A stretch of 64,000 nt of DNA from Phallusia mammillata. Taxonomy: Eukaryota; Chordata; Ascidiacea; Phlebobranchia; Ascidiidae. The position numbers and the translations under genes are program-made. How positions within the stretch are numbered: the stretch's first letter is position 1; each line of letters opens with the position of its first letter. Location of the stretch: positions 1-64,000 of the forward strand of contig QLIY01000939.1 in assembly GCA_003260075.1 (NCBI GenBank), read 5' to 3'. Of this stretch, positions 25,560-37,300 are shown piece after piece. The notes below the pieces were generated by a model, which made no database searches, had not been told where the DNA came from, and saw only the letters and a program-made list of their open reading frames with translations.

Positions 25560-25975
25560 GCATGGGCGTGCGCAGCGGGGGGCAAGTGCCCCCTTGTGGA
25601 AAACAGAAAAAACGGGGTCAGAAAATCCGCAACTTAAAAACATTCACACATTGTTTTTCAGAAACTATCTCTGGAACAGAAATTGAAAACGTCGCGGGTG
25701 TGTGGGTCTCTAGCCTACCCATGGGCGCCGGCAGAAAATTTTGCAAGAGGGAGCAAATTTTGGCTCATACTTTACCGCATCAAGAATTTGTTACATATGA
25801 AGGCATAAATCGTGTACTTCACAATTGAGTTGCCTATTAAAGCATTAACCGATGTTACAAATCCCCGCGCTGCCACTTTAATTAAGTTTGCTGCAAAATA
25901 TGTTAAATTGAGGTACACTGAAATTCCAAGGGGGGTCAAGTGCCCCCTCTTGCCCCTACGTGCCGGCGCACATGT
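25560..25975. mobile_element. GC-rich inverted-repeat elements
   Basis: Two related pieces. At 25561-25600 is a self-complementary stretch, GGGGGGCAAGTGCCCCC. At 25720-25974 a second unit starts CATGGGCGCCGGCAG (from 25720) and ends CGTGCCGGCGCACATG, so its ends are inverted repeats, and it carries the similar GGGGGGTCAAGTGCCCCC near its right side. No matching target duplication was found. Confidence 0.45.
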
Positions 25976-26481
25976 CTTTACCAAACCTGTCGCTGATCTT
26001 ATTGTTCAGCACATCCTAATGACGTTTTACAACATACATGAATCAAACATTATTACCTTACAATAACTTATTTATGCATATTTATATGCAACAAGCATAT
26101 TTATATTTGGTTGATGTAACGGATGTGTCATAAAGCCATCATTATGTGATACCTTCACTGTGTCTGTTGAGTCTTGACTATGATCTGATAAGGTTCGTAT
26201 GTGTAAATCCCACTTCCGTAAAAATATTTTTCCAACTTACCACATACTTCAGTGATAGTTAATATTGTGTTATTAATACCGTTTCTCGAATGGCGATGTG
26301 ACGACGATAGCATATGGCCCTCCCCTTTTTTTTCCTGCGGACGCTTATGATTAGCGGTGCGTATTTTAGAGAGCTGCAGCGAGTTGCTACTGTTTCTTGC
26401 AGTCGTAAATTGTTTACAGCCGCGCATTTGAACCACAAGCTCACGGGTGTACAACACATGCGGTAAAACAGATTTGACAAA

Positions 26482-27186
26482 ATGCCCTTAGATTTGGAAA
26501 AAGCTAAACTTGCATGGAATCAGATATATGGTGGAATGTTGGAATCTGAAACAGAAAAAGGAATAGTAAAAAATTACAGTAAACATGCTGCCGCCTATGA
26601 CCAATGCCTTCAAGATATTGGTTATAACATCCCAACAACAGTAGCAGAGTTAGTGATGAAATATGGAAACCTTGGTTCAAATAGCCAAGTTTTAGATGTT
26701 GGCGTAGGAACTGGCCTCCTGGGGGAGGAACTTAACAAATTAGGGTTTTCTGGAAAACTTGATGGAATTGATGGCAGTGAAGGGATGCTTAATGTTGCAA
26801 AAAATAAAGGAATTTATAGAGATCTAATTCAACAATTTTTAACACCAGGATGTACATTAGATGTTGGTGATGTAAAATATGATGCAATAGCTTGTGTTGG
26901 CACTTTTTCTTCAAGTCATGTAGCCCCCAGTGTTGCGAAGTGTTTTTTTAAACATGTTAAAACTGGTGCACCTGTTATTATCTCTGCAAGGCTCTTTGAA
27001 AACAGTACAGAAGATAGTAAATTTCTTGCTGAGTTAAGATGTATGTTTCAGGAAATCTGCTATTCTGGTGAAGCTTTATTGCTTTGTGAACATCCAACCA
27101 ACTATTATGGTGTCAATTTCTTCACCAATGAGAATGACCCATCAAAGCCTTGCCCTGGTGCTTGTTTTTGCCTTGCCAAAACCTAG
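26482..27186 (+). CDS. METTL27-like class I methyltransferase, single exon
   Basis: A 234-residue SAM-dependent methyltransferase. The N-terminal helix region KNYSKHAAAYDQCLQDIGY resembles the YDRWAPDYDQ region of METTL27 (WBSCR27). Motif I is QVLDVGVGTGLLGEEL at about 69-84, and the acidic end of strand 2 is LDGIDGSEGMLNVAK at 93-107. YDAIACVGTFSSSHV matches the strand 4 region, and GAPVIISARL is the strand 5 position. It ends PGACFCLAKT. The family substrate is not established. It is intronless; the length is typical. A functional retrocopy or ancestral loss of introns is possible. Family placement rests on motif order and the N-terminal signature, so a related Methyltransf_11-type enzyme is the alternative. 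Confidence 0.82.
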   Translation: MPLDLEKAKLAWNQIYGGMLESETEKGIVKNYSKHAAAYDQCLQDIGYNIPTTVAELVMKYGNLGSNSQVLDVGVGTGLLGEELNKLGFSGKLDGIDGSEGMLNVAKNKGIYRDLIQQFLTPGCTLDVGDVKYDAIACVGTFSSSHVAPSVAKCFFKHVKTGAPVIISARLFENSTEDSKFLAELRCMFQEICYSGEALLLCEHPTNYYGVNFFTNENDPSKPCPGACFCLAKT

Positions 27187-30067
27187 ATGAAGACAGACTT
27201 AGGTCTTCCTAATCAAAAAATCTATTTTTTTTAATTGAACTACCACTTATTTCTAATTGATTTAACTGATCACCAACTTGCAATTCATGTGGCAGTTCTA
27301 ATTTTCCTGCATACGTAGTCCTTTATTGCTGTTTTCAGGCTCTTTTTGCAAAAATACTGTTGCATTTCTGAAATTTTCCATGTTCCTTGATTTTAATTCC
27401 ACCAAAAACTTTTAATGTTGTTTTTGTTTTACCCATTGTTATGACACCCCTCTCCATTTTAATTTTACTATACTCTTTTTGGATTTTACCCCCTGCAGCT
27501 TGCTGTGCTTTTGCCACAAAAAGGTTTATGGATCCGGATGCAATTTACAGCTGATGTATTTTTATTCATGTAGTTGTGCTGTTTGCCTCTAAATTTTCAA
27601 CAATTAAAGTTTTTGCCTTGGTTGGGTTGCAACTGTAACTGGACACAATTACTTGTGGTGATGAACTGCTATTACCAGCTAAGTGATATTTTTGGCCAAT
27701 GGAGCATGTCAAATCTTTTGATGACAAATACAGCCGGAATGTAGTGATTTTTCAAGTGTTTTTGTTTGCACACTTTCAAAATCACCATTTAGTTCTTGCA
27801 ACCCTTTTATATTTTTTAGAAAGTAATAAATAAATTGTTCCCTTAACCAAAGTTACTCAGAGTATTCACAGTAGAATAGATTTAAAATTGGTTAAAAATG
27901 GCATTTATATTAACTGTTTTTTACCTAAAAATGGATAATTTTGATTTACATGTACGATGATTATGTTCTTTCGGCCAGCGAAAACAACCAATGCCAAATA
28001 AACATTAGCAAATATGTGCAACAGCTGTAAAAGTTATGTCAATATATTGAACCTCCTATCATAGTTCAGCTGATTCCAGTGGCTAAAGATACTGATGATG
28101 CTGCTACTAGTTTTTAGGATTAAAAGACCATAAAACTGCCAATATATAGAAAAACAACCTTCCTAGCTAGCAACTGTTATTGTAAAAAATCAAGATGAAC
28201 ATAAATTCATAACTGTAATCAGCCCTGAAGCGTCTATGACCAGCGATCACGGGCGGCACACTCATATATAAATCACAGGACGCCAGGCCCATTGAAGGCG
28301 CCATGCCGATCACCAAGCATTCACCACCATATGGCAAGGCGTACTGGCGTAGGCTAGAAAAATCAAATGATACAAATATGAACTAGCAACTCGATCCATT
28401 GTGACGTCATTTTCGTCAAGCATTATTCAACACAAGTGTAAACAACAGACGGTTTCATTTGTTTGTTTGTTTTTTCAATTGACCACATTCAACAGCATAA
28501 AGTGATAATGTGGCACGAAAACACACTCGACACAGGTTCGAAACGTAGCGGTTGAAAATACGCAAAACAAAAAAAATGATGAAAAGAGAAGGTCGGTCGA
28601 AGTAGTTGAGTTGGACAACATTTATGAAAAAAAATGATTATAACAATGTCAAAGTCATGTTTCATTTCACTTGAGGCACAGCTGATTTCACTTGAGGCAC
28701 ACCCAAAATTAGCCATATAGTTTTAATGGAATAATAACTGACAAAATTAAAAACTACATATAAGTTTTGTGTGTAGATTTTTCTCAAACTGGACTTTGCT
28801 GCGTCCTTTAAAAAAGTTTGTAACTCGTTTGCTGTTTATCAGTTTCTTCATTTTATTTGTCCAAAGCTACTAGGTGTTAAGTGAGAGAGTTATTTAGCTT
28901 TGGCCATTATTGTTTTGGAAGGATTTGTTACATTTGTATTGACACAAAAGGCTCAAACACTCCAATTTCTTGAAATTATATTTAATTGTAAACATTTTCC
29001 ACATTGTGTGTTATAAAAGTTTTCACCAAGATTATAAATTTTTATCAGTTAAGTATTTTAAATTTCCTGTTGCTCCTGCAATTGTTTCTTTATGCATTCG
29101 ATGTTGCCTGAAATTCATGAAGGCATTTAACTTCACAGCCACAAAGCCATTTTTTCTATGGTACCAATCAAAATTAAAACTGTGTATTTCTTGTTGTTGC
29201 TTATTTCTGTCTTACATATTTGGAATAAAAGGTGTTGTATACTATTTTTTCTTTGCACTTTTTAATTAAATCATAACTGAAAAAAAAAACCCATTTGCAG
29301 TCATGCAGATGCAGTAATCTTGATAACATAACTATATAGGGCTATACGATACGGGTGGTGCTGCGCGAGGCGCGAGCCACAGCCCCCTGTCTCATATTTC
29401 GTCCGGCATTCAGCTTTTCCAAGTGCGCATGGGTACGCATGCGCACTAAACGCAATGAAACTGGAGTGCCGATTAAGGCAGAAATTATGCTTGTTATATA
29501 ACTGATTGTTTAAGCATAAAAAATATTGTGATGAATGTTATTTGAAATATAATAGTGGGAATATTAAGCAGAAAAAAATGTAGGGGTGCCGCAGCTCCGC
29601 AGCGCCTTAGCAAAAGCTGGCTGATTCAGTGATAAATTATTATGAAACCAACAGTCACTCAGTCAGAATGATAAATACTTGCAAAAGTTTTTCCAGCAAG
29701 TAGGCTACAACGATATCTTTGCCATTTTATTTTTGTTTGTGTCTAAAAATGCGACAAAACAAATTTGGCCCAAAGTAACAATAAAATAACTCACACCGCA
29801 CGTCATCAAGTTGTAGATTTTATCTTTACGTCACAGCAGATGTGAAAAAGTGAAAATTGCGTGTGGATACAACACTACCGCGATTGGTGATTGATTTAGT
29901 GGTAGACTGCAGTGCGATACTGCGGTTTATTTCCTTGAGCAAAATAAAGCAAACTCAACATATGACAGCGTCCTTTATCACCCCTTTTTGCCGTTTCCAT
30001 ACAAATTATACCTGCCGCATAATGTGAATAAAGTTGCAACAATTTTTCATGTTAAAGAAGGAAATGT
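27187..30067. other. Intergenic, no gene recognised
   Basis: AT-rich with short frames only. Two islands differ in composition: a GC-rich patch at 28222-28350 containing a TATATAAA box (28264-28271), and 29345-29610, where GGGTGGTGCTGCGCGAGGCG and GGGGTGCCGCAGCTCCGCAG look like degenerate element ends. Neither could be assigned. Confidence 0.5.
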
Positions 30068-30529
<462 letters not shown>

Positions 30530-31125
30530 GATGAACGAAGTGTTCTTCAGCAGCGCATTCGCGAAAGAGGTAGCCTATAAGTCTTTGGTTATGCTTTATT
30601 ATTCGATAATAGCGTGTTTTAGGATGTCTCTTGTGACATAACGAAGTACCGGCATCTTTTATGCTGTACTCGGCTACCTACAATCGCCGAATCGTTCGCA
30701 TTAATTAGAAATGTTGTTAAATTAGAAAGAATCGTGACTGGACTAGTCTACTACAAGAAACATGGGTCAACTGACACTTGAATGGAGGAGTGGCCGTCGC
30801 GCCCCATTCCATTTATCGCTTACCGTATTTGATAGTTTTGGTTTTTCTTTTATTGGTGTGGTTTTTGCATTTTTCCCATAGCATTTTCTGATTTCAATAG
30901 GGCCGCGAAATATAAAAATGATTGCAAAGGGTCCATCAGGCAAAATTTTTAGAAAAGTTTGGGGACATCTGGTTTGGATGATCATAGACGTTACCTCAAA
31001 AGTTGTCCTCATTTCTATCTAAAAACCATTACAACGAAGTCGTTTTCGTTACCCTGGCCATTTGTCAACAGAATCAAAAATAATTTAAAAATATAAAAAG
31101 CAAAGAAATGTTTTTTATTCGATAC

Positions 31126-31315
31126 CAGATTGGTCTGGATTATTAGTTTCAAAACACATGTGTGAGCTGCATTGCTGTTGCTGCACATCGCAATGTAGTT
31201 ACGAAACGTTGACCCCCCCCCCTACCAGATTGGTCTGGATTATTAGTTTCAAAACACATGTGTGAGCTGCTCATTGCTGTTGCTGCACATCGCAATGTAG
31301 TTACGAAACGTTGGT
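31126..31315. repeat. Repeated flank across a 10-C run upstream of DDX54
   Basis: About 85 bp (ccagattggtctggattatt onward) occurs before and again after ten C at 31213-31222, with near identity. Same gap-filler pattern as elsewhere; not a coding region. Confidence 0.7.
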
Positions 31316-31563
31316 AGTTGGTACTTGGTACGTGCGCAAATGATGAGAATTTTAAGATTATGGGCACCTGTATTTGCAAGAACTTTAAGATTATGCAATG
31401 TGTATAATATTGTGTCATGTTTACTTTGATTTGTTCATTAAGCAAGGGATGGGCATGGTTTTTATCTTTTTATAGGATCTTAACAAACCATTGCTTTGCA
31501 TGCCAAACTGTTGCCACATTCTCCAACAAAAACGTTTTAACTTATTTCAGTAATTAGTCCAAC

Positions 31564-33219
31564 ATGGGAGTAGACCATGCCGAAAGTCAAGTCAAACAAA
31601 GCAACATTACTGAACTTGTTTCGTTGGTTGATGATGTTGGATATACATCAGAGGCTGAATTGGATACACGAAAGCTTGTTTCCCAAGTAAACAGAAAGAA
31701 AAAGAAATCTGGAGGATTTCAATCCATGGGCAAGTGATATTTTTGTTTTTTTTGCAAAATATTTGATGACCATCATATATACTAAATTATTTCAGGATAT
31801 ATAAAGTGTCTGTTTTGAAATTTTTCATCTTATTTGTAAAGTTTCGTTTTTGACAATTTAGTTAGGAATCTGCCCAACTCAACATCTCTCTGCATATCTG
31901 TTTTGAGTTTTTCAAGTGTTTTTGTTTAATACATGATGGCCAAAACTTGCAATAATAACAAACTATTGTGTCATCAAAGGCAATTTGATTTAAAAACTGA
32001 AATTTAGTAAGATGTATAAATTTGATGAATGTGCATGATTTACACAAAATACGCAATATATGAGATTAAAGCATTATTATTATTTTTAGTAAAGCGGTTC
32101 TGTCCACAATAACTTCAAACCTGCCCTATATATAAGATAACTGTCATACAAAGGTTGTGTGTATGTAAACAGATTAATATTCTTTATGTATATATATATA
32201 CATTTTAGGTTTGTCTCACTTGATTTACAAGGGAATTATTAAAAAAGGTTACAAGGTTCCAACTCCAATACAGAGAAAAGTAAGAATCATTTTCCATATC
32301 TTTACCTGTTACTTCCAACAAACTCTAGTGCCATTGGATGGCTACTCTAGCCAATATGGCTAGATTATCTATCATCACCACCTGCAATGATGAGATCTTA
32401 GCACTGTCTGCAGCTTATTATTTTCCATTTGTCTTTTCATTATGCAATCTCATTTTTAAAAGAATGCACTTAAATACAGGAATGGGCTTAAAAACATGTC
32501 TGCTTATATTGAATGCTTAATTACCTAATTACAAATATGAATGTAGTAAATGTACAATTTAGAATACAATTTAAATAGGAAAAAGAATACATGTACATGT
32601 ACAATAGGAAAAAAAATACATGTACATGTACAATAGGAAAAAGAATACAAGAATACATATAGTTTATACTTTTTATTGCACTAATTGTTTTCTAGTGCAT
32701 TCCACTTATCATGGACGATAAAGATGTGGTTGCTATGGCCAGGACAGGAAGTGGAAAGACAGCAGCATTTCTTATCCCTTTGTTTGAAAAGCTACAAACA
32801 AGACAGAGCACCATAGGGGCTAGAGGTCTTCTTCTTGCACCAACACGAGAACTTGCTCTCCAAACAATGAAGTTCTTTAAAGAGGTCTGGTAACCATCCT
32901 GATTTTACACAAATGCATGCATTTTGGCAAAAAAATATTTTTTGACCCTAACCTTATTTTTTAATTTCGATTTTTTTATGTTGGCAACAGCAGACAGTAT
33001 TGTGGGAAAGTAGATAACTTGCTTTGTTGTGTAGTAGCAATAGTAAGTACTGCAACTTTCCAAAATTATTGTTTGAAACCTTACAACTTTTGTACATATA
33101 ATGTACTCAAAGATCAAGGATATATCCAACATATACTTGTAACAAGTAGTGACAATTCTAGGTTGGCATTAGTGATGTCTTGTCAAATAATGTTCTTTGA
33201 AATGGATTTCAATGTAAAC

Positions 33220-33310
<91 letters not shown>

Positions 33311-34262
33311 TTTGAATGCGGCCCTTGCACTGAAAAGTTTGCCCACCCCTGGTCTAGTCAAAGATGACCAACCTTTTTTATTTTACTCACCCATCGAGTG
33401 TCTAACAAGGGAAAATTAATGAAACTTTAACTCACCCCAGTATATTACTAAGTTAAAAATTAATCTTTGTTAGTCATTATGATGAAATAATGCGAATATT
33501 GTCTGATCATCAAAGTGTACACTTCAGAATCCGTTTGGTCATGTGTGTTAATTGAGGTATGTTTACGTTTATGAAGGCCAACCAACATTTTATTGACACC
33601 TGAGTAGGCCGCATAGATTGTTTCAGATGCCTAGGGCAGCGGCCAAACCGTTTCATTTTTATAACAAACGTTTTATAATTTTTCCGAATTTGACTCATGG
33701 TCCAAATAATTTTAATGCTAAAGCTAATTAAGCAAACGAAATCTTAAAAATTATCGTCTTTACCACTACAGCTTTTAGGATTCATTTCACTGAAGTAATA
33801 TTTGCATGGTTACACATATCGCAACACACATTATGATCTAAGAGCGGTTTTCTGACATCACAGAGAAAACTAAGATATTAAATTATGCAACCCCCCCCCC
33901 AGATTGTTTCAGATGCCTAGGGCAGCGGCCAAACCGTTTCATTTTTATGACAAACGTTTTAACTTTTCCGAATTTGACTCATGGTCCAAATAATTTTAAT
34001 GCTAAAGCTAATTATCACATTATGATCTAAGAGCGGTTTTCTGACATCACGGACAAAACTAAGATATTAAATTATGCGCAAACAATTACTTTCATTGTTA
34101 CTTGTGATGAAATTAAAAAGCCATGATTATCACACAAGTAAGATTGTAAAGGTGTGACATCTTGGAGGTTATCGAAATTGAGCCGTCAACCACTAAATCA
34201 GTGATCTTCAACCTGTGGATCGTGACCCCAAATGGGATTGACTAAACTTTTTCTGGGGTCGC

Positions 34263-34322
<60 letters not shown>

Positions 34323-37300
34323 TCAATTTAATAGCGTTTAAATTTATTACCTAATAAAACGGTACGCTTGTGTTCTAGTTCGCAACCTTTGTGCATGTTT
34401 TGCAGTGCAGCTTGGTAGTTCGTGTCACAATCTAATCATTGTGATATAATAATCAATATAAAACATAGGATGTCCAAACCATTAATTGTTCCGCGATACA
34501 TCCCTATGAATCACATATTTTGTCCAAAGTAATACAGCGGGACAGGGAAAAATATATACATTTACTGATTTCTACAAACAATGCGAAGTAGATTGGCCAA
34601 ATTATATAAAACTTTTGGAGTCTTACATTTGAGCGTAATAATGCACGCTGAAAGCTAATATTTAAAGTCTACTTGAAAATTAAACAAGTAAATTTACACG
34701 ATAAAAGTTTCAGTTTCGGCATTACTTTAAACTTTGGGGGAAAAAAAAAATGGGGTTGCATGTAAATGCTGATTTCATTTTCTTTTAAATTGGGGTCGCT
34801 TTCAAAAAAGGTTGGAAGACCACTGCACTAAGTGACCACAATAAAGACTTTAGTTTGAAAAATGCTGGCCTAGAGTGTTAATAAAGTGATGAAGCATGCA
34901 GTATCATGGTCTTTAAAAGCATTTTGGCATCTAAAGGCGCATGGGGCCTGCGGCTTTAAAGCAGTTTGAAAATTGGCCCTTGACAAAGTTTGATTTGGAG
35001 ACCCCTGACTTAGATTTTTTGGTTATATGTAGTAGGATCTGATCAAGCCAATTATACAAAATATTTATTTGTTTTTAGCTTGGTCGATTTACAACACTAA
35101 AAGCAGCTTGTATTCTGGGTGGTGACAAAATGGATGACCAATTTGCTGCATTACATGAAAATCCAGATGTTATAGTTGCTACACCTGGTCGATTAATGCA
35201 TGTTTTAGTTGAAATGGAACTACGACTTTCCTGTGTACAATATGTTGTGTTTGATGAAGCTGACAGGTATACCTTGATTAACTTGTGTTGTATTAGCACA
35301 AATAGTTCTTTATTTAAAAAAATATATCTTTGAAAATCTGCAAATGTTTGTATTTGTTAAGATTGTTCGAGCTTGGATTTCACGAACATCTTCATGAGAT
35401 TCTAAAACGCTTGCCAGAAGATCGACAGACTCTTCTGTTTTCTGCAACACTTCCAAAACAGTTGATAGAATTTGCCAAAGCTGGACTCAATGATCCCACT
35501 CTAGTTCGTCTGGATGTAGATTCAAAACTTAGTGACCAACTTAAAGTAGGTTTAAAAGAAGTTCAATACGGGATTACATAATTTTTTTGTCTGCAGCTGA
35601 CCGCATCACATCACCCCCCCCCCGATTCAAAACTTAGTGACCAACTTAAAGTAGGTTTAAAAGAAGTTCAACACGGGATTACATAATTTTTTTGTCTGCA
35701 GCTGATGGCATCACATCATTATTTTTTTTAACCAATAAGTAATGCTAATAATGAAAAAAATCAGAGGCAATGTGTAATTGAATATCTCATCTGCTCATGC
35801 CCATTATGATGTATGGCTGTCTCACTATATCTATACCTCCTTTGCCAGAGAATGTAAAAAAAAACTAGGATTTTTTTGAAAGGGTTTTGTTGAAGCCTGT
35901 ATAGACATTGTAATGTACATAATTAGGCATGGTTACATGATTTACACCAACTGACCTAGGTTGAATTGACATAAATTTTGGGATTAAATGATTGAACAAA
36001 ATTTCTTTTTTAAGCCCATTTAGTTTATGTTGTGTAGCTCATAACTTTAAACTATCTAATACTCATTCTGATATGTAACAGAAAGGGTGTAAAGACTAAA
36101 GACTTCAGCTTTCATATTAGGGGTTATGTAAACAAACACATGTATGAAAAGTCAACACTAATCCTTACGTCATCAGAAACTTGACAGCTTTTTACCAGCA
36201 CTTAGTAGCAATGCTTACGTCTAAGATGCCTAAGCGAAATAACCTAATCTCAAACAAAGTTGGTTATTTAATGAAAAAGGGATTAAAAAAAAATTAAGTC
36301 AATTTTGAGTAAGCAGTTGATTACAGTCAGTTGCATATTTCCTTGTAAATATATGTTGAAATGTTACCAAAATCTTTATTGACAGTACATGGGTACAACT
36401 AACTAGATGCGTTTAGGATTGGAAAATATTTTTTAAAAGAGCAACAAATATTAGATTTACTTTTGATTTTGGTGTTTATTTGCAGCTTGCATTTTTGCAC
36501 TGTCGCTTTGAAGATAAACTTCCAGTTTTGCTTCATCTTTTGCGAAATGTGTTCAGCGAAACTGAACAAACTATTGTATTTGTTCCAACAAAACACCATG
36601 TGGAATATATTAAAGAGGTAATTCTTAGGTATGATTAAACACACTCAGTACATTGATGCACATTACTATTTTGATGTTTTATAACTATCTGCAATGTTTG
36701 ACACTAAATGGCATACAATTAAGAAAAAAGTCTTAACACATACAATTAAGAAAAGGGTTTCTCATCTGTCGGTGCTGGTGCACTTAAACTATTTGACTGG
36801 TGGCTCAAAATCTCCACATATATATATATTCATACTTTATGTAAAAATCTTTAAGGTGTATGTAATAAGTTTATAAATACTATGGCTGTGATCTTACAAA
36901 CTTTATAAAATATCAGGTAACCAAACTGGATAATTTAAGGCAGTTTTAGCTGATTAGGATGGAATAAATGTTACACTGTGATTTTAATTTGCTTTAAATG
37001 TTTAATAGATTTTTTTAAATTGCCCCCCCCCCCTGTAATAGCAATAGTAAGTACTGCAACTTTCCGAAATAAAGCTCTGATAAACCTTGTCACTGCAACT
37101 CACATTGATTGTAAGTTACATGATTTATCAAACATGACATCTGTTGTGCAAGATTTTATAAAGAGCATTGCTGGAATATTAACACTCTGTTCTGTCCCCC
37201 CCCCCGATAATTTAAGGCAGTTTTAGCTGATTAGGATGGAATAAATGTTACACGGTGATTTTAATTTGCTTTAAATGTTTAACAGACTTTTTAAATTTAA

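Larger units (their letters stand above)
20236..26481. other. Long intergenic region with MITEs
   Basis: Over 6 kb with no convincing gene. Short open frames on both strands lack splice sites or similarity. A cluster of near-repeats at 21140-21260 reads variations of gatttcaatattc followed by cgccgatc. MITE pieces lie at 22591-22624, 24411-24609 and 25560-25975 (listed separately). Confidence 0.55.

Noticed and set aside
27335..27517. Lys-rich 60-codon frame on the - strand near the methyltransferase
   Set aside because: No splice partners, no similarity recognised, and composition explained by T-rich downstream sequence.
33019..33315. Reading frame ending in a long poly-proline tract
   Set aside because: The prolines come only from the 90-C filler; upstream sequence is intron 3 of DDX54.
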